Assembly (NCBI GenBank): GCA_036417435.1
Contig: CM070918.1
Coordinates: forward strand, 32,557,523-32,621,522
From: Inia geoffrensis
Lineage: Eukaryota > Chordata > Mammalia > Artiodactyla > Iniidae
Direction of reading: 5' to 3'
DNA: 64,000 nucleotides
Below the pieces are notes generated by a model that was not told the origin of the DNA, did no database searches, and saw only the letters and a list, made by a program, of their open reading frames with translations. This document shows positions 33,441-44,869 of the stretch, one piece after another. The translations under genes and the position numbers were made by a program. The stretch's first letter is position 1, and each line of letters starts with the position of its first letter.

Positions 33441-33600
33441 CAGCCCAGCCATGCACCTGGTACCCTAAACCCCTCTCAAAGCCATTATTCCTACAAAACT
33501 GTCACCACTGATAGCAGCTCAGGTTGTAAGCCCTGGAGGCCTGAGAGGTATTTGCATTTTACCAGACTCTGGTATCTTCAGAGGAAAGAGTGGAACTCTA

Positions 33601-33715
33601 GGGAATCCCTGGTGGTCCAGTGGTTAGGGGTCCGCGCTTCCACTGCGGTGGGCACGGGTTCGATCACTGGTCAGGGAACTAAGATCCTGCAGTGTGGCCA
33701 AAAAAAAAAAAAAAA
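33601..33715 (+). repeat. CHR-1-type SINE
   Basis: GGGAATCCCTGGTGGTCCAG to a poly(A) run. Target duplication AACTCTA at 33594-33600 and 33716-33722. Confidence 0.92.
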
Positions 33716-33722
33716 AACTCTA

Positions 33723-34019
33723 AAAGGTAGACACTGAACATCAGTCCTTGGAAGGAGAAGATATTGGGCCATTCCAAGCTCTCCAGGCCCTTAACATCAA
33801 GCTTAAACCCTGCAGGAATTGACTAAACTCCTCCTCTGTTGGTGTTTTTCTTCCAGGAAGAGGGCACGTGTGGCAGAGAACACCAAGTGAATTAGGTCCT
33901 CCTCCAGCCACTGGCTGCAAGAGAATCAGTGCTCTCCTCTGCCAGCAGATGCTCTACTGCTGACTAAAGTCTGTGACAGAGGTGACTATGAGACTCAGCC
34001 GTATTCCCAAGCCCCTGCA
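33723..34019. other. Unique sequence, no gene recognised
   Basis: Nothing recognised. Confidence 0.4.
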
Positions 34020-34190
34020 GAGTGGATATAATGCAGGCTCCAGGGGCCAGGAGGCCATGTTCAAATCCTGCCTGCACCGTTTATATCACATCACTTCTCT
34101 GTGCCTGCTTCTCTTCCTCATCTGTAGAGTTAGGGGTTCCAATACTTAGCTCACAGTTGGTGAAAAGATTAAACGAGGTAATACTGTGTC
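34020..34190 (+). repeat. MIR SINE
   Basis: Forward MIR: 'TGCAGGCTCCAGGGGCCAGG', 'TTCAAATCCTGCCTGCACCG', 'CTTCTCTTCCTCATCTGTAG', 'GGTGAAAAGATTAAACGAGG'. Confidence 0.75.
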
Positions 34191-35110
34191 CATTAGGATT
34201 CTCTTGGTAACCAGGGACAGAAAATCCAACCCAAGATGCCTTTGGACAAAAAAGGAATTTGGCGCCTTACCTTAAGCTGAGAAGTCCAGGGCTGGTGAGA
34301 GGGTTCTGCACCCACTTTCCAGTGTGTGGTTTGGAGGGGGTGGTCCAAGGAATTCTCTGAGATGCCAGATGGGTGTCCTACAGTTCAACTCAGTCCTGAC
34401 CCCATCTATCTGGAAATACCTGTCAGATCCCACAGGTTATGTAACTGCCCTTCACTCCAAGCCCACCTCACTTCAGGCACCATTTACAAGTCCAGGTCAT
34501 CATCTATGCTTCTGACCGATCAGCTGTAAATCAGAGATTCCCTCAACCTCTTCCTCAGATTCCTTTAATTTGCTAAAGTGGCTCACAGAACTCAGAAAAA
34601 CAGTTTACTTACTGGATTACCAGTTTATTATGAAAGGGTATAACTCAGGAACAGCTAAATGGAAGAGATGCATGAGGCAAGGTATGGGGAAAGGGGCAGA
34701 GCTTCCATGCCCTCTCCCAGCCCACTACTCTCCCCAGATCACGTGTTTACCAACCCGGAAGCTCTCTGAAAGTAGTCCTTTTGAAGGTTTATGGAGGCTT
34801 CATAACATAGGCATGATGGATTAAATCATTGCCCCATTGGGGACTGAACTCTGTCTCCAGCCCTCACCCCTCCCGGGAGGTCATCAAGGGCGCGACTGAA
34901 AGTTCCAACCTTCTGATCACTTGTTTGGTTCTCCTGGTAACCAGCCCTCATCCTTAGGTGCTTTCCAAAAGCCACATTATGAACATAACAAAGGACACCT
35001 TTACTGCTCTGTTCATTAAGGAAATTCCAAGAGTTTTAGGACCTCCCTGCCAAGAACTATGGAGGAAGACCAAGTATTTCTATTGTTTATTACAAATCAC
35101 GTTATCACTG
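34191..35110 (+). repeat. Large old dispersed repeat, probably LTR-type
   Basis: About 0.9 kb whose text (AAGTGGCTCACAGAACTCAG, 'TTTATTATGAAAGGGTATAA', CAACCCGGAAGCTCTC, 'ACTGAAAGTTCCAACCTTCT') recalls a common mammalian repeat I believe to be LTR-derived. No coding retroviral part. Ends not defined. Confidence 0.4.
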
Positions 35111-35585
35111 GTGGTCCTGGCTGGGTTTGGGGTTCTAATGTCAAAATCAGGACTTGGTTTCTCTCTACTTCTTGGTCCATATTTTATGTTTCAATTTGAG
35201 TTTGGGATTAAAGTGGTAAACAAGATGACAGGATCCGCTTTAGCCCCTGTATCCTTTCAGGATCTCCAGAGAGAATCTCTTTTCCAAAAGTCCTAGGAAA
35301 AGTCTCACTGATCCTCATGGGGTCACATGACCATCTGTGAAGCAATCACTGTGGTCCAGAGAAATGAGATGCACTCATTTTCGTAGGCAGAGTCCCTGGA
35401 TCTGTATGACTGAGGGAAAGGGGAGGGGTGATTCTTAGAGGGAAATTGCAGAGGGAGTTGGGCAAGGTTACCAAAACAAAGGTGGCCCAGCCCTGGTGAC
35501 AAAGCTGAATATGTTTGCTACAGATGCTTCGTAAGTCTTTGGGCACATTATCAAAGCTGATAAAAATGATTTTTAAAAATTCCCT
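35111..35585. other. Unique sequence, no gene recognised
   Basis: Nothing recognised. Confidence 0.4.
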
Positions 35586-35589
35586 TCTA

Positions 35590-35800
35590 TCTCATGGAGT
35601 ATTTTGATTCTTTTTCAAATATGTTCTACATATTTGATCTCATAACAGTCCTGGGAGACAGACAGGAGGACAGGTACTATCCCCTTTTACAGATGAGGAA
35701 ATCAGAGCACAAAGCAGGTCAAGACTTTGCCCCCAGTCACACAGCAAGGTAATATGGGCTTGGCAGCTAGTGCCACATAACGTAACTGGCTCTGAATCCC
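35590..35800 (-). repeat. MIR SINE
   Basis: Reverse MIR: 'TTTGATCTCATAACAGTCCT', TTTTACAGATGAGGAAATCA, 'AGTCACACAGCAAGGTAATA'. Confidence 0.8.
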
Positions 35801-36585
35801 CTGGCAGATCCACTGGAACTGGAAACTGAGATATACAGTGTATGTGTTAATCAGGGCCTGACAGGGGGTTTGGATCAGCTGCCCGGGTTTGTTGAAGAGT
35901 AAGCAGTCTAGACGGGCAGCAGTCTGGGTGGGTCAAGTACCCATCACTGATGCCCTGGCAGGTGGCAAGGGAGAGAGCTGGTACACAGGCCAAGACCCTG
36001 CCACCCCAGGGATACCCTCTCATGACCAATTCCATGTACAACAAGAAACTGGGTACAGGACTTAGTTTTCCTCGTCCTGGAAAAAAGATGCCAGTCCAAA
36101 AAACATTGGGGGGAGGGCTAAGGCCACGTTTGTTGCCAGGCTGACTTCTCCCAAGGGAAATTGGTCCCAGAGCCAAGAGTGTCCTTTGCCAAGACGTGGA
36201 GAGAGAGCAGAATCCCCAGTTAAATGGGGGTGGTTTGGCCAGAGCACTTGGGATCCTCCTAAGTGCTGTTGGGCTCTCCAAAGAGCCTTCAAAAAACAGC
36301 ACCCCTCTTCTGCATCCAGGTTCTGAACACACTGAATAAAAAAGACAAAGGAGTGGCAGAGAACCAAGGTACCACCTTAATTATCACTAAAGCTAGCATG
36401 GAGGATGTAGCTTAGTGTGAGAACAAATTGGCTTCCTAACAGCCTGGAAGAAGGAGGGAGCAGAGCAGAACGTTGCGGCTAGCCTTCCCAAGCTTTCCAG
36501 TCAGACGTCATTCCATGCGCGTGGGCAGTGAGAGTCAAGACCAAAAGTGTGTTCAGGGAAAATCCCTTCTCATGGAAACCAGAAG
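35801..36585. other. Unique sequence, no gene recognised
   Basis: Opposite-strand frames of 101-161 codons at 35847-36367 have no known domains. Confidence 0.4.
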
Positions 36586-36589
36586 TGGG

Positions 36590-36740
36590 GAAAAACAGTG
36601 GCAAGTTATTCATCTCTCTGGGCATCAGTCTCTCCTGTGTACAATGGATGATGACAGTACCTCCCTCACGAGGAAGCAGTAGGGTCCAGGGGGATAATGT
36701 GTATGACAGCCCTGGCATGTAGTAATCACTCAGTAAAAGC
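36590..36740 (+). repeat. MIR SINE fragment
   Basis: Forward MIR: 'AGTTATTCATCTCTCTGGGC', 'ATCAGTCTCTCCTGTGTACA', 'GTAGTAATCACTCAGTAAAA'. Confidence 0.65.
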
Positions 36741-37420
36741 TGCCTGTCTCTGTGTACAGGCCAGGTTCATGGCAGGTGGCCTTGCTTTTCTCTCCAGCAC
36801 GAAGCCCAGGGCCACTGTGTCCTGCTATGTTTGTGTATCGCTCTTTCTCTCCAGCTGTAAAAATTCATGAGAATGTGGGTGTGCCATGGCTTTTCAGTTC
36901 TTGCCTTCTTCCCAGTCTGTGTTCTCCCACTTGGGGGTGGCAGGGGGATGGCAGACACCCTCTTCACAGTGGTGAGAGCCCTCCTCTCCCCCCAGGCCCT
37001 GTTCCAGCAGAGCCTGGCTCAAAGTTCAAAGCCGAGGTGGCTTTGTTGAGTAATTCAGTGATGCTGCCTGCTCGACCGCCATCTGAGGGTACGGCTCACT
37101 CCCACACACCCGTTTGCCGAGCATCTGCTGCCCTGTGTTTTGTGGTGTGGAGGCTGGGAACGGGCACGTTGCCCCAACTGACCGCCGTGAGGCTGCGTTT
37201 CCTTCCTCTCCCCGCTGCCCTTGGGCTCTGAGTCTCACACACAGCCTCGCTCAGTGAGGTTTCAGATCCACTCCCAGGCTGCCTGGCGCTGACTGCATCT
37301 GGATTCACACCAGCCTCTTCCTCCTGGGGGTTCAGAGTGTTCTTGGAAGGCAGCCTGGGAAGGGAAAGGCCTTCCCCAGCATTCCCCATCCAGTGGTTGG
37401 CTGACAGCGGAGACCTGAAC
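36741..37420. other. Unique sequence, no gene recognised
   Basis: Moderately GC-rich, with overlapping frames on both strands and no recognisable domain. Confidence 0.4.
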
Positions 37421-37424
37421 TGCC

Positions 37425-37640
37425 AAGAGCTCTGGAGTCAGACAGACCTGAGTTCAAATCCCTGGGTGACCTTGGGCAGGCGGCTCACTCTGCTTCGGTT
37501 TCCTATTCTGTAAAAAATGTGACAGTAACAGGATCTGCCTCGTGGGATTATAGCCAGGATTCAGTGAGATGCTCACCATGGACCGCTCACCCCGTGTCTG
37601 GCAAGCGGGAAGCGCTGGAGAGATGATAGCCCTTGACCAT
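37425..37640 (+). repeat. MIR SINE
   Basis: Forward MIR: 'AGCTCTGGAGTCAGACAGAC', CTGAGTTCAAATCCCTGGGT, GACCTTGGGCAGGCGGCTCA and a recognisable 3' part. Confidence 0.85.
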
Positions 37641-37744
37641 CAGTAAGGGACCTCCCTTTCCAGGAAGGGAGTGAACATGACCTTCTTTTGCCCACCCCAC
37701 CTCCCAAATTAGACCCCTGTGTAGTTGCTCTGACTTGACCAAAC

Positions 37745-37862
37745 CCATTTGGTTTTCTGCAGAGACCTTTGGGGCAAGGACTCTATCTCATTTGTCTTGT
37801 AACTCCCCTGCCTAACATGGTAGCTGACACTTAAAAAGCACTAAATGTTTTGAGTAAATAAG
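37745..37862 (+). repeat. L2 3'-end fragment
   Basis: GGCAAGGACTCTATCTCATT, 'TGTCTTGTAACTCCCCTGCC' and 'GCACTAAATGTTTTGAGTAA' in L2 tail order. Confidence 0.65.
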
Positions 37863-37937
37863 TGGAGGGTAAAGAGCAAGGGAGTGTCTGGTGAACAGCA
37901 TCTGTTCCAGGACTGTTTTCTGAACTCTACACCGTTC

Positions 37938-38042
37938 TTTCTGCCTCTTTCTCTTCTTCCTTCCCTCCCTCCTTCCTCCCCTCCTTCCTTGCTTCCTCTC
38001 TCCTTCCTTCTTTCCTTCCTTCCTTCTGACCTTCCTTTCCTT
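37938..38042. repeat. Polypyrimidine (CCTT)n-rich tract
   Basis: About 100 bases almost wholly C and T on the plus strand, made of imperfect CTTC/CCTT units. Such a strand asymmetry can form triplex DNA. Frames through it are low-complexity artefacts. Confidence 0.9.
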
Positions 38043-39055
38043 TTTCTAAACGGAAATAGCTTCCTTCTTTCCTTTTCTTGTAATCCAAGCTGTGAGAGCA
38101 TCCCTTGAGAGCCCTTCACGCAGCCTAGAGAGCTTCGATTCCTCTTTCAAATTGAGTCTGTCCCCTGACTCATTCATTAAAATGCATAGGGCATGTGACC
38201 AAACTGCATAATGAGTCTCTCATGAGGAAGGCTCAGAGGCACAGACATGCTGCCAACTGCAAAGACAAATACTTCCCCCACCCCCCAGCTGTGGATCAGG
38301 CTCATTGGCCGCCATGCCTTGGGAATGCTGGGGGCTGCCGTTCATCTCCAGTAAATCAGCCAAGCCCTGGAGAGCTGCAGCCTGGCGCGGGCTCTGCGGT
38401 CTTGGAAGCTGCGTTCCTTTGGAGGATCCAACCCATGACCTTTTCTCAACCTTCCTCCACCCCCGCTTCACTTAGTTGTTCATTTATTTCAATATATTTT
38501 TAACCACACAAGTAGTAAGTGAATATATTCTTATTATAAAAAATTCAAACATAAAAGCAAGGCTCCTATGATAATTCCCCAATACTGCTACCCCTCTCTG
38601 AGATAGCCTTCTTCCAGTGTCCTCTAGCTGCTCTGTAAAAACACCCCATAAAGGCGATTTGGGGACCCAAACACCCTTTTGCCCTCCTGAAGTCCTAGGC
38701 CAATTCTCAACAGAACAGCCAACATGCATCTTGGACCCTTTCTCAGCCCCCTTCCTAGCAGCCCTCCAGTCCGCCATGTATAATCCCCACACACTCGGGG
38801 AAACTCCCCTGAATCCCATCCCTGCAAGAGAACCCTACCGTCTACACTTAGGAAGAAAACAGATAAGCCAGATTATTCCCTGATTAGACATTTAGGTTTA
38901 ACTGTTTTCCAGAGGTGTCTGCACTTTCATTTGGAATCTTGCGGCATTCAGGGTGTCAAAATCCACTGATCATCATGGTGGCCTCTCAGGCAACCAAGGC
39001 TGCCTGTGTCCCACTTCCGGGGAACGAGCCTCTCCGAACCCCCTAAATATGTCAC
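38043..39055. other. Unique sequence, no gene recognised
   Basis: Part at 38470-38560 is AT-rich and L1-like. No coding exon recognised. Confidence 0.4.
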
Positions 39056-39059
39056 TTGG

Positions 39060-39260
39060 GTAATAACCTGTTCCGCCAGGGTGTGGCCTTGGGAAAATCA
39101 CTTACTTCCCTGGATCACATTAACTGACCTGCGGGATGGGAATAATACTAGCACCTCCTTCATTGGGTTGTTGTGAAGCTTAAATGGAACTATCAATGAA
39201 AAGCTTTTAGCATTTTGCCTGGTATGTAGTCAAGATGAAATTAATTATCATATCATGGTC
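39060..39260 (+). repeat. MIR SINE
   Basis: Forward MIR: GTGTGGCCTTGGGAAAATCA, 'GGGATGGGAATAATACTAGC', GGTTGTTGTGAAGCTTAAAT. Confidence 0.8.
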
Positions 39261-39309
39261 AGGAATTATCCTCATCATCATTAGTTTTACTCTAATCCAT
39301 AATACTCCA

Positions 39310-39440
39310 ATTCATTCATTCCAGAAGTATTTTTATTGAGCACTTACTACATGCCGGGCACTGTCCTTGATCCTAGGAGTCCAGCAGAGAAGGAGTCAGA
39401 CACAGTTCCCACCCTCCACGGGCATGTGTTCTAACACAAA
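39310..39440 (+). repeat. Old dispersed repeat fragment
   Basis: TTTTTATTGAGCACTTACTA, 'CATGCCGGGCACTGTCC', 'CACAGTTCCCACCCTCCACG'. Same unnamed family as 16015-17110. Confidence 0.5.
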
Positions 39441-39449
39441 TATACTGGA

Positions 39450-39630
39450 CCTTTCTGTTTGATAAGCACTTTGTTCTCAGTTATGTCATGTGGTCCTCAC
39501 TGATGCCTTTTAGTCAGGCAATGGCCGTATGATTTTCCCCGTTGTTTAGGTTTAGAGAATTAAACTAATGAGACAGTTAGAAACTGCCCACCTACAACCT
39601 GATCTGGGGTCTTTCTGATTCCAGTCTCTT
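39450..39630 (-). repeat. MIR SINE
   Basis: Reverse MIR: 'TGATAAGCACTTTGTTCTCA', 'CATGTGGTCCTCACTGATGC', 'GGTTTAGAGAATTAAACTAA', 'TCTGATTCCAGTCTCTTGAA'. Diverged. Confidence 0.55.
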
Positions 39631-39853
39631 GAAGTATCAGTGAGGGCTGGGTGAGGGGCTTTTGAGCAGCTCCCAGAACTTGAAAGCCCTGACCCCACCA
39701 GCAGTAGCACAAGAGAGAGACAGGACTGCCCTCCGTGTGCCTCTGGGAATCCCAGTTAGTTCTGTCCGTGAAGTCAATCACCTGGGCCTCACAAGCTTTC
39801 TCTGCTTGGTGCCAGCTTCCGGGGCCTTTTTATCAATGAAAAAGTGCTTGCTT

Positions 39854-40067
39854 GGGCTGCCCTGGTGGTGCAGTGGTTGAGAGTCCGCCTGCTGATGCAG
39901 GGGACACGGGTTCGTGCCCCGGTCTGGGAGGATCCCACGTGCCGCAGAGCGGCTGGGCCCGTGAGCCATGGCCGCTGAGCCTGCGCGTCCGGAGCCTGTG
40001 CTCCGCAATGGGAGAGGCCACAACAGTGAGAGGCCCGTGTACCGCAAAAAAAAAAAAAAAAAAAAAA
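39854..40067 (+). repeat. Short poly(A) CHR SINE (cetacean type)
   Basis: Full copy from GGGCTGCCCTGGTGGTGCAG to a 27-base A run. Perfect 15-bp target duplication AAAAAGTGCTTGCTT at 39839-39853 and 40068-40082. Confidence 0.95.
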
Positions 40068-40082
40068 AAAAAGTGCTTGCTT

Positions 40083-40685
40083 CATCCAGCCTGTGACCCA
40101 TGGACCTGGCCATGACTGCAGGCATCTTAGCTGTCTGAGTGCACTTCCCCCTGGGCTCCCCCCAGAGCAAGAGAGAGAACGGCTAGGACTGTGGGTTCAG
40201 TGACCACACTGCATCTCCTTGGGGAGGTGCCAGGACTCCCAGCTGGAACGGGGTTCTCTGCACACAGCCAGCATCCCTCAAGTCAGGGCCAGGCCAGGCA
40301 GAGAGAGAACAACACATAGGAACTAGAAGTCTACCCAGGGCAGGCCTGGCAAAGACCCCAGGGAGAGGGCACTGAGGGCCAGCCACCACGTGGATAGACC
40401 CAGGACCTGAACAGGGCTCTGCCAGGGACATTTCGCTGCCCCCATCACAGTGACCACTTGCTCCTACCCTCCGATTGCAGGTGACAGTTCTGAACCGGCA
40501 CAGCAGCACGTGACTGGTGAAGGGTCCCCCACCTCCAAGATCAATGCTGCCTAATCCTCATGGAAACTCACACACCCCTGCCCTTCTTCAGAGTCCTTTA
40601 TCCACTCTGTCTTGATAAGCCCACACCCTTCCGAGGTGTGCTTCACACCCATCCCAAGAGTAGAGTTTCATTTTCTCTTTTATTG
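40083..40685. other. Unique sequence, no gene recognised
   Basis: Minus-strand frame of 108 codons at 40183-40509 has no known domain. Confidence 0.4.
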
Positions 40686-40967
40686 AATCCAAGTACAAAG
40701 GATCATTCATAATCTTTGGTTCATGACATTCTTTCGTCTTCATTTGGACCCGGCACAGCATGCATCTGGTTATTTATTATTTATTTATGTTTACTTATTT
40801 ATTTATAATACAGTAAACACCTGTGAACCCACCACCCACTTCTTCCTATGTGTTTCAGCCCTTCCCATCACTTCGCCTCCCTCACCCATCCTGAATCTTG
40901 ACTTTATCATTTATTGCTTTTCTAAAAATTAATTTTAATATATTTTTCTATAAGTTACATTGCTAAG

Positions 40968-41043
40968 ATCTTGTTTTTACCTTGTTTAAGAGAATATTCT
41001 GCTGTATCTTGTTTTTACCTTGCTTAAGAGAATATTCTGCTGT
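40968..41043 (+). repeat. 38-bp tandem duplication
   Basis: Two abutting 38-bp units, 40968-41005 and 41006-41043, starting ATCTTGTTTTTACCTTG and differing at one base. Confidence 0.95.
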
Positions 41044-41160
41044 ATGTAGTCTTCTGGAATATATTTTTTCCTCAAAATATTATATTGCTAAAATTCATCC
41101 ATATGGTAGTGTAGAGCTATGTATGGTCCCTTTGTCCTCTCTATCACACCCCATGAGTAC

Positions 41161-41323
41161 TTTTTTTTTTTTTTTTTTGATAGGTAAGAAGTGGATTTAT
41201 TTAGAGAGATACACATTCCATAGAAAGAATGTGGTCCATCTCAAAAGGCGAAAGCTGCCTTGGGAGAAACACACTCCACAGACAGAGGGTGGGCCATCTC
41301 AGAAGGTGAGAGGCCCCACAAGT
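41161..41323 (-). mobile_element. Retroposed 3' end with poly(A), family unknown
   Basis: On the minus strand the segment ends CTAAATAAATCC...CTTACCTATC followed by an 18-base A run. The AATAAA lies just ahead of the poly(A), as in a processed transcript or LTR transcript. Internally it has two related units of about 58 bp (41204-41261, 41262-41319). I do not recognise the parent transcript. Confidence 0.5.
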
Positions 41324-41649
41324 ATTAATTTATTCTCCTGCCAATGAACATTTGAGTCGTTACCAGCTTTCCACTCCTTTGAACATGCTGAGCTGAACGT
41401 TTTGCACACATCTCCTGAAAAACAATGTGAATGTACCCATTTACCATCTCACCAACAATGAACGTGTGAAGATCCTATTGATCCACATTCTCTCCAGTAC
41501 TTGGCATTATCAGGCTTCTTAATTTTTTCCAACTGAAAGGTTATCAAATGGTGTCTCACTGTGGTCTGTTCATTTTTACTGGCCATCCAAGTATGGTTAA
41601 CAATGATTAGTGGTGCAGTGGGGATCACCCTGCCAGGGGGCCGTGAGAT

Positions 41650-42045
41650 TTAATGAAGCACAGTATGCTTGCAAAGCCTCTCCCAGTTGGGACCATGTCA
41701 TTGTCTTGTTCAGCTCTGGGTCCCCAATACCCAGCATGGTGCCTGGCAACTCATTGTTATCATCACTGTCATCATCCTAACAACAACGATAATAATAGAT
41801 TAACGGGTATTGAGCACTTACTAAGTGCCAGGTGCTATCCTCACTAACACCTTTACTTGTATTACCTTGTTTCATCATTTCAGAAACCCTATAAGGTAGG
41901 TTCTATATTACCCTCTTATAAAAGAGGGGGAACTGAAATTAAATATCTTTCCCAGAATCACACAAATAGTAAATGATGGAGCCATTCACCATACCTGAAC
42001 CCTGGCATCTGACACCCAAGCCCTTACCCACCATATTATAGGTAT
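41650..42045. repeat. L2 tail followed by reverse MIR
   Basis: 41650-41790 resembles an L2 end ('GTCATTGTCTTGTTCAGCTC', ATACCCAGCATGGTGCCTGG). 41795-42045 is a reverse MIR (GAGCACTTACTAAGTGCCAG, 'CCCTATAAGGTAGGTTCTAT', 'CCTGAACCCTGGCATCTGAC'). Confidence 0.75.
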
Positions 42046-42435
42046 CCAATAATACTCGAATGAAGTGCCTTTACTTACCGGTAACCAGAGGCAGGGTCAG
42101 ATGCCTTGGCACTTTTACTTTTTATCTCCTATCAGATATATTTAACATGCACCCAAATTTTGGTTATAAACAAAGCTTAGAAGATTTTTATAATTTTACT
42201 GTAGTCAAATGTAACTCATTTAATTTATGATTGGTTATAATTTCTCAGCAATTATTATGCAGACTTGAGAACTCTCACTGTGAGAGAACTCTAACCTGCA
42301 AATTGTTCTTAAATGTCATGAGATGTTTATGAATTTCTCCTTTACCAATAATTCCCCTAACCCTGCTCTATTTTTTCCTCTTATCAATCACACTTATTAT
42401 CTCTAACATACCATATAATTTGCTTATTTTTGTGT
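42046..42435. other. AT-rich unique sequence
   Basis: Nothing recognised. Confidence 0.4.
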
Positions 42436-42439
42436 CCGT

Positions 42440-42620
42440 TATTCACCCACAAGGGCAGGAATATTTGTCTGCTTAGTTCTGTCTATATCTTTAATTGTTT
42501 TAGCACTTATGTAGTCCTGAAACTATAGTGCCTGAAACTATACCTGGCCAGAGAAACAGCTCAGCAGAACTTTGGTGAATGAATGGCAGAAATGTATGCT
42601 TCCAGGAATGAATGAATGAG
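42440..42620 (+). repeat. L2 3'-end fragment
   Basis: ACAAGGGCAGGAATATTTGT, 'GTTTTAGCACTTATG', and 'TTTGGTGAATGAATGGCAG' in L2 tail order. Confidence 0.6.
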
Positions 42621-42918
42621 TGAATAAGCCAACGAATAGTAAATTGAACAGTTAATGAAGATTGGCTATATTATTTTCATTTGGTGGTTTTATTTTTTCT
42701 TTTAGAGCCAACTCTTTTTTCCAGGGTTAGGGTTTCAGACACTTCTGTAGGCCCTGGGAGGCCAGAGATTTTGTGTCTCTATGCCAGATGGCTAAAACAG
42801 TCCTGAGGATCCAAAACAATGTTTTGTTGCCTTTTCCTTTCTCTCTTAAAAACCAACATCAGCAATGAGCAGCCTGCCTCAAATGAGACTGGCAACAAGG
42901 CAGGACGCATTAAAAAAA

Positions 42919-42946
42919 CACAACACAACACAACACAACACAACAA
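42919..42946. repeat. (CAACA)n simple repeat
   Basis: Five units of CAACA/ACAAC flanked by A runs. Confidence 0.9.
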
Positions 42947-43199
42947 AAAACTCCTGGCAGCATTAATATAGCAATTTTTCTAGCAATCTCCACCAGTGTC
43001 CAGGTCCAACGCACGCTGTTATATGTGCAAAACATTCTGACATATGCGTAACAGGCTTGAACCCCTGGCTGTTGTTTGTATTTCCAAACTGGGGTGCACT
43101 AGATAAATGCAGGAATCAGGAACCGTCCCTCCTAGTCAAGCATTTGTGGCTCAGTTCTCAGAGCCAGGCCAAACGAGTAATTATAGCTTCCCTCTGTGG

Positions 43200-44420
43200 T
43201 GTACAGGGCAGGAGGCTGATTTAATAAAGGAAGCCTGCTGTCTGTCTCCAGCCTGGCTCTGACTCATGGGACCAGGGAGTCCCAAACTCGCTACCCACAG
43301 AGGGCGGGCGAGCAGCTGCGGGGGGTGGTAGGTGCGGGTGGCCGCCTAGAGAAGCCGAAAGCCCAGAGAATGAGGAAACTCCCTGCTTGGCCCTGACGAA
43401 CCTGCAGCTGGAGCCAGAGGAAGTGAGGCTCAGACAGCGCAGCTGCTGTTCCAGCAACTGCAGCCCCTGCCACACCCTTGAAAGGAGGCCCCTGCCACTT
43501 GGAGATGTAAAATAAAATGGGTTAGTAATTTTCACATTCGGGACTAATTGGGGGAGAAACCAAATCGCCTCTATGAGGGACGGCTGCCTTTGCATGCTAG
43601 GCCGGTGGCTTGGGTTTCTTGTAGGAGCCTTGGATGGTTGGAGTCTGGAGAGATGAGCGCTCTGTCCTTTTGATTTCCCACTTGGGCAGGGGAGGCAGCT
43701 AATTAGGTCTTTACAGCCACAGTGGCAGTTTGACCTGGGAGTGGCTTCAGCTCTGTGAGGGCGACAGCCTGCTCTGGGGAGGATTTGGATTCCGCCCTAG
43801 TCGGGTCACCGGCGGTCATTTTATCCTTCCTTCTGTCTCCTTCTTCTTCCTCCCCTGGCAGGCAGCCAGATGGAGACAACTTGCCCTCCTCCTCCAGGCC
43901 CCATGGGCCAGGAGATTCCAGCCCGCACCCCTTCCCTTCCCGCTGAGTCATCCACTTCCCGGTCAGGTGATCCTCCCCTGGGCCCTTCCGAGAGCACCTT
44001 GACCCATATTCTGAACTCTCCATTGCAGCAGATTCGAATCGCCCTGAGAGAGGGCCCGCCAGGCCAGCGGGCAGGGGGCCCTGGTGCCGCTGCTGGCAGC
44101 CCCAGGCTGCAGACCAGGCACCCTGGGCAGTAGGCAGGGGGTGCTCCCCACTGAGAACCAGCGGACAAGCCTGAAAACTGGAGAGTTAGGAGGCCTTGTG
44201 CCCGGCGGGGGGAGGGGGGTGTCGAGTTGAGTCAGCTGGGAAAGCTGACAGCCACTGGGAGACACACGCCTCCTCCCCTCCTGCTTCGGGCTGGTGGCTC
44301 CGTGCCAGGCCCCGATTGAGCGGACTGAGCGGGCTGCCGGGGACAAGCAGGGCAGTGAAGGGCACATGCGATCCCATCTCCAGGGTTGGGTGATACTGCT
44401 GTCCAGGGGAGGGGAAAGGT
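43200..44420. other. GC-rich unique block, possible regulatory DNA
   Basis: About 1.2 kb of raised GC without reaching CpG-island density. Many overlapping Pro/Gly-rich frames on both strands, none recognisable. A pyrimidine tract ending CCATTGCAG/CAG near 44024-44031 looks like a splice acceptor, but no supported exon follows. Confidence 0.4.
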
Positions 44421-44639
44421 GAGGAACTATGCAAATCATGGGATCAACCTAGATGACTCATCGGGATAATCCCAGCTGAGAAAATAGCTCCACCCCACCC
44501 CTACCCACAAGGAACAAGTTCCCGTCCCCAAATCACCCACAAAACAGCCTCGACTTACTTTGTCTATGGGTTCTTTGTGCAGTTGCGGCCTGTGCACTCT
44601 TTGTGTCCCCTGGATGTGAGGATAACGGGGGCGGTGCTG

Positions 44640-44800
44640 TGGGAAAGGAAATCAGCAGAGAAGGGTTCAGAATCAAACTTCAGTCACTGTAGGCCTCAGT
44701 CTCCAATCTGTCACCGGGGGCAGGGGTTTAATAAAACCACACTACGTACATCAAATGGTGTGAGCGTTAGGTCAGATGGCATGTGTAAAAATCTATTAAT
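44640..44800 (+). repeat. Possible MIR fragment
   Basis: 'GGCCTCAGTCTCCAATCTGT' and 'GTGTGAGCGTTAGGTCAG' recall the MIR 3' half. Weak. Confidence 0.35.
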
Positions 44801-44869
44801 CATGCATAATTATGCGTAACTATACGATGTTCTCTTCTCTGGGTTGTTACATCATTCCCTCCTTCTTCT

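Larger units (their letters stand above)
40690..41640 (-). repeat. Antisense L1 region with internal changes
   Basis: Reverse L1 text in several parts (AAACACCTGTGAACCCACCA, 'CCATTTACCATCTCACCAAC', 'CTTCTTAATTTTTTCCAACT'). Contains a 38-bp tandem duplication at 40968-41043 and a retroposed segment at 41161-41323. Confidence 0.65.

Noticed and set aside
44020..44134. Splice-acceptor-like CCATTGCAG with an open frame after it
   Set aside because: The following frame is low-complexity Pro/Gly-rich, with no known domain and no donor supported by context.
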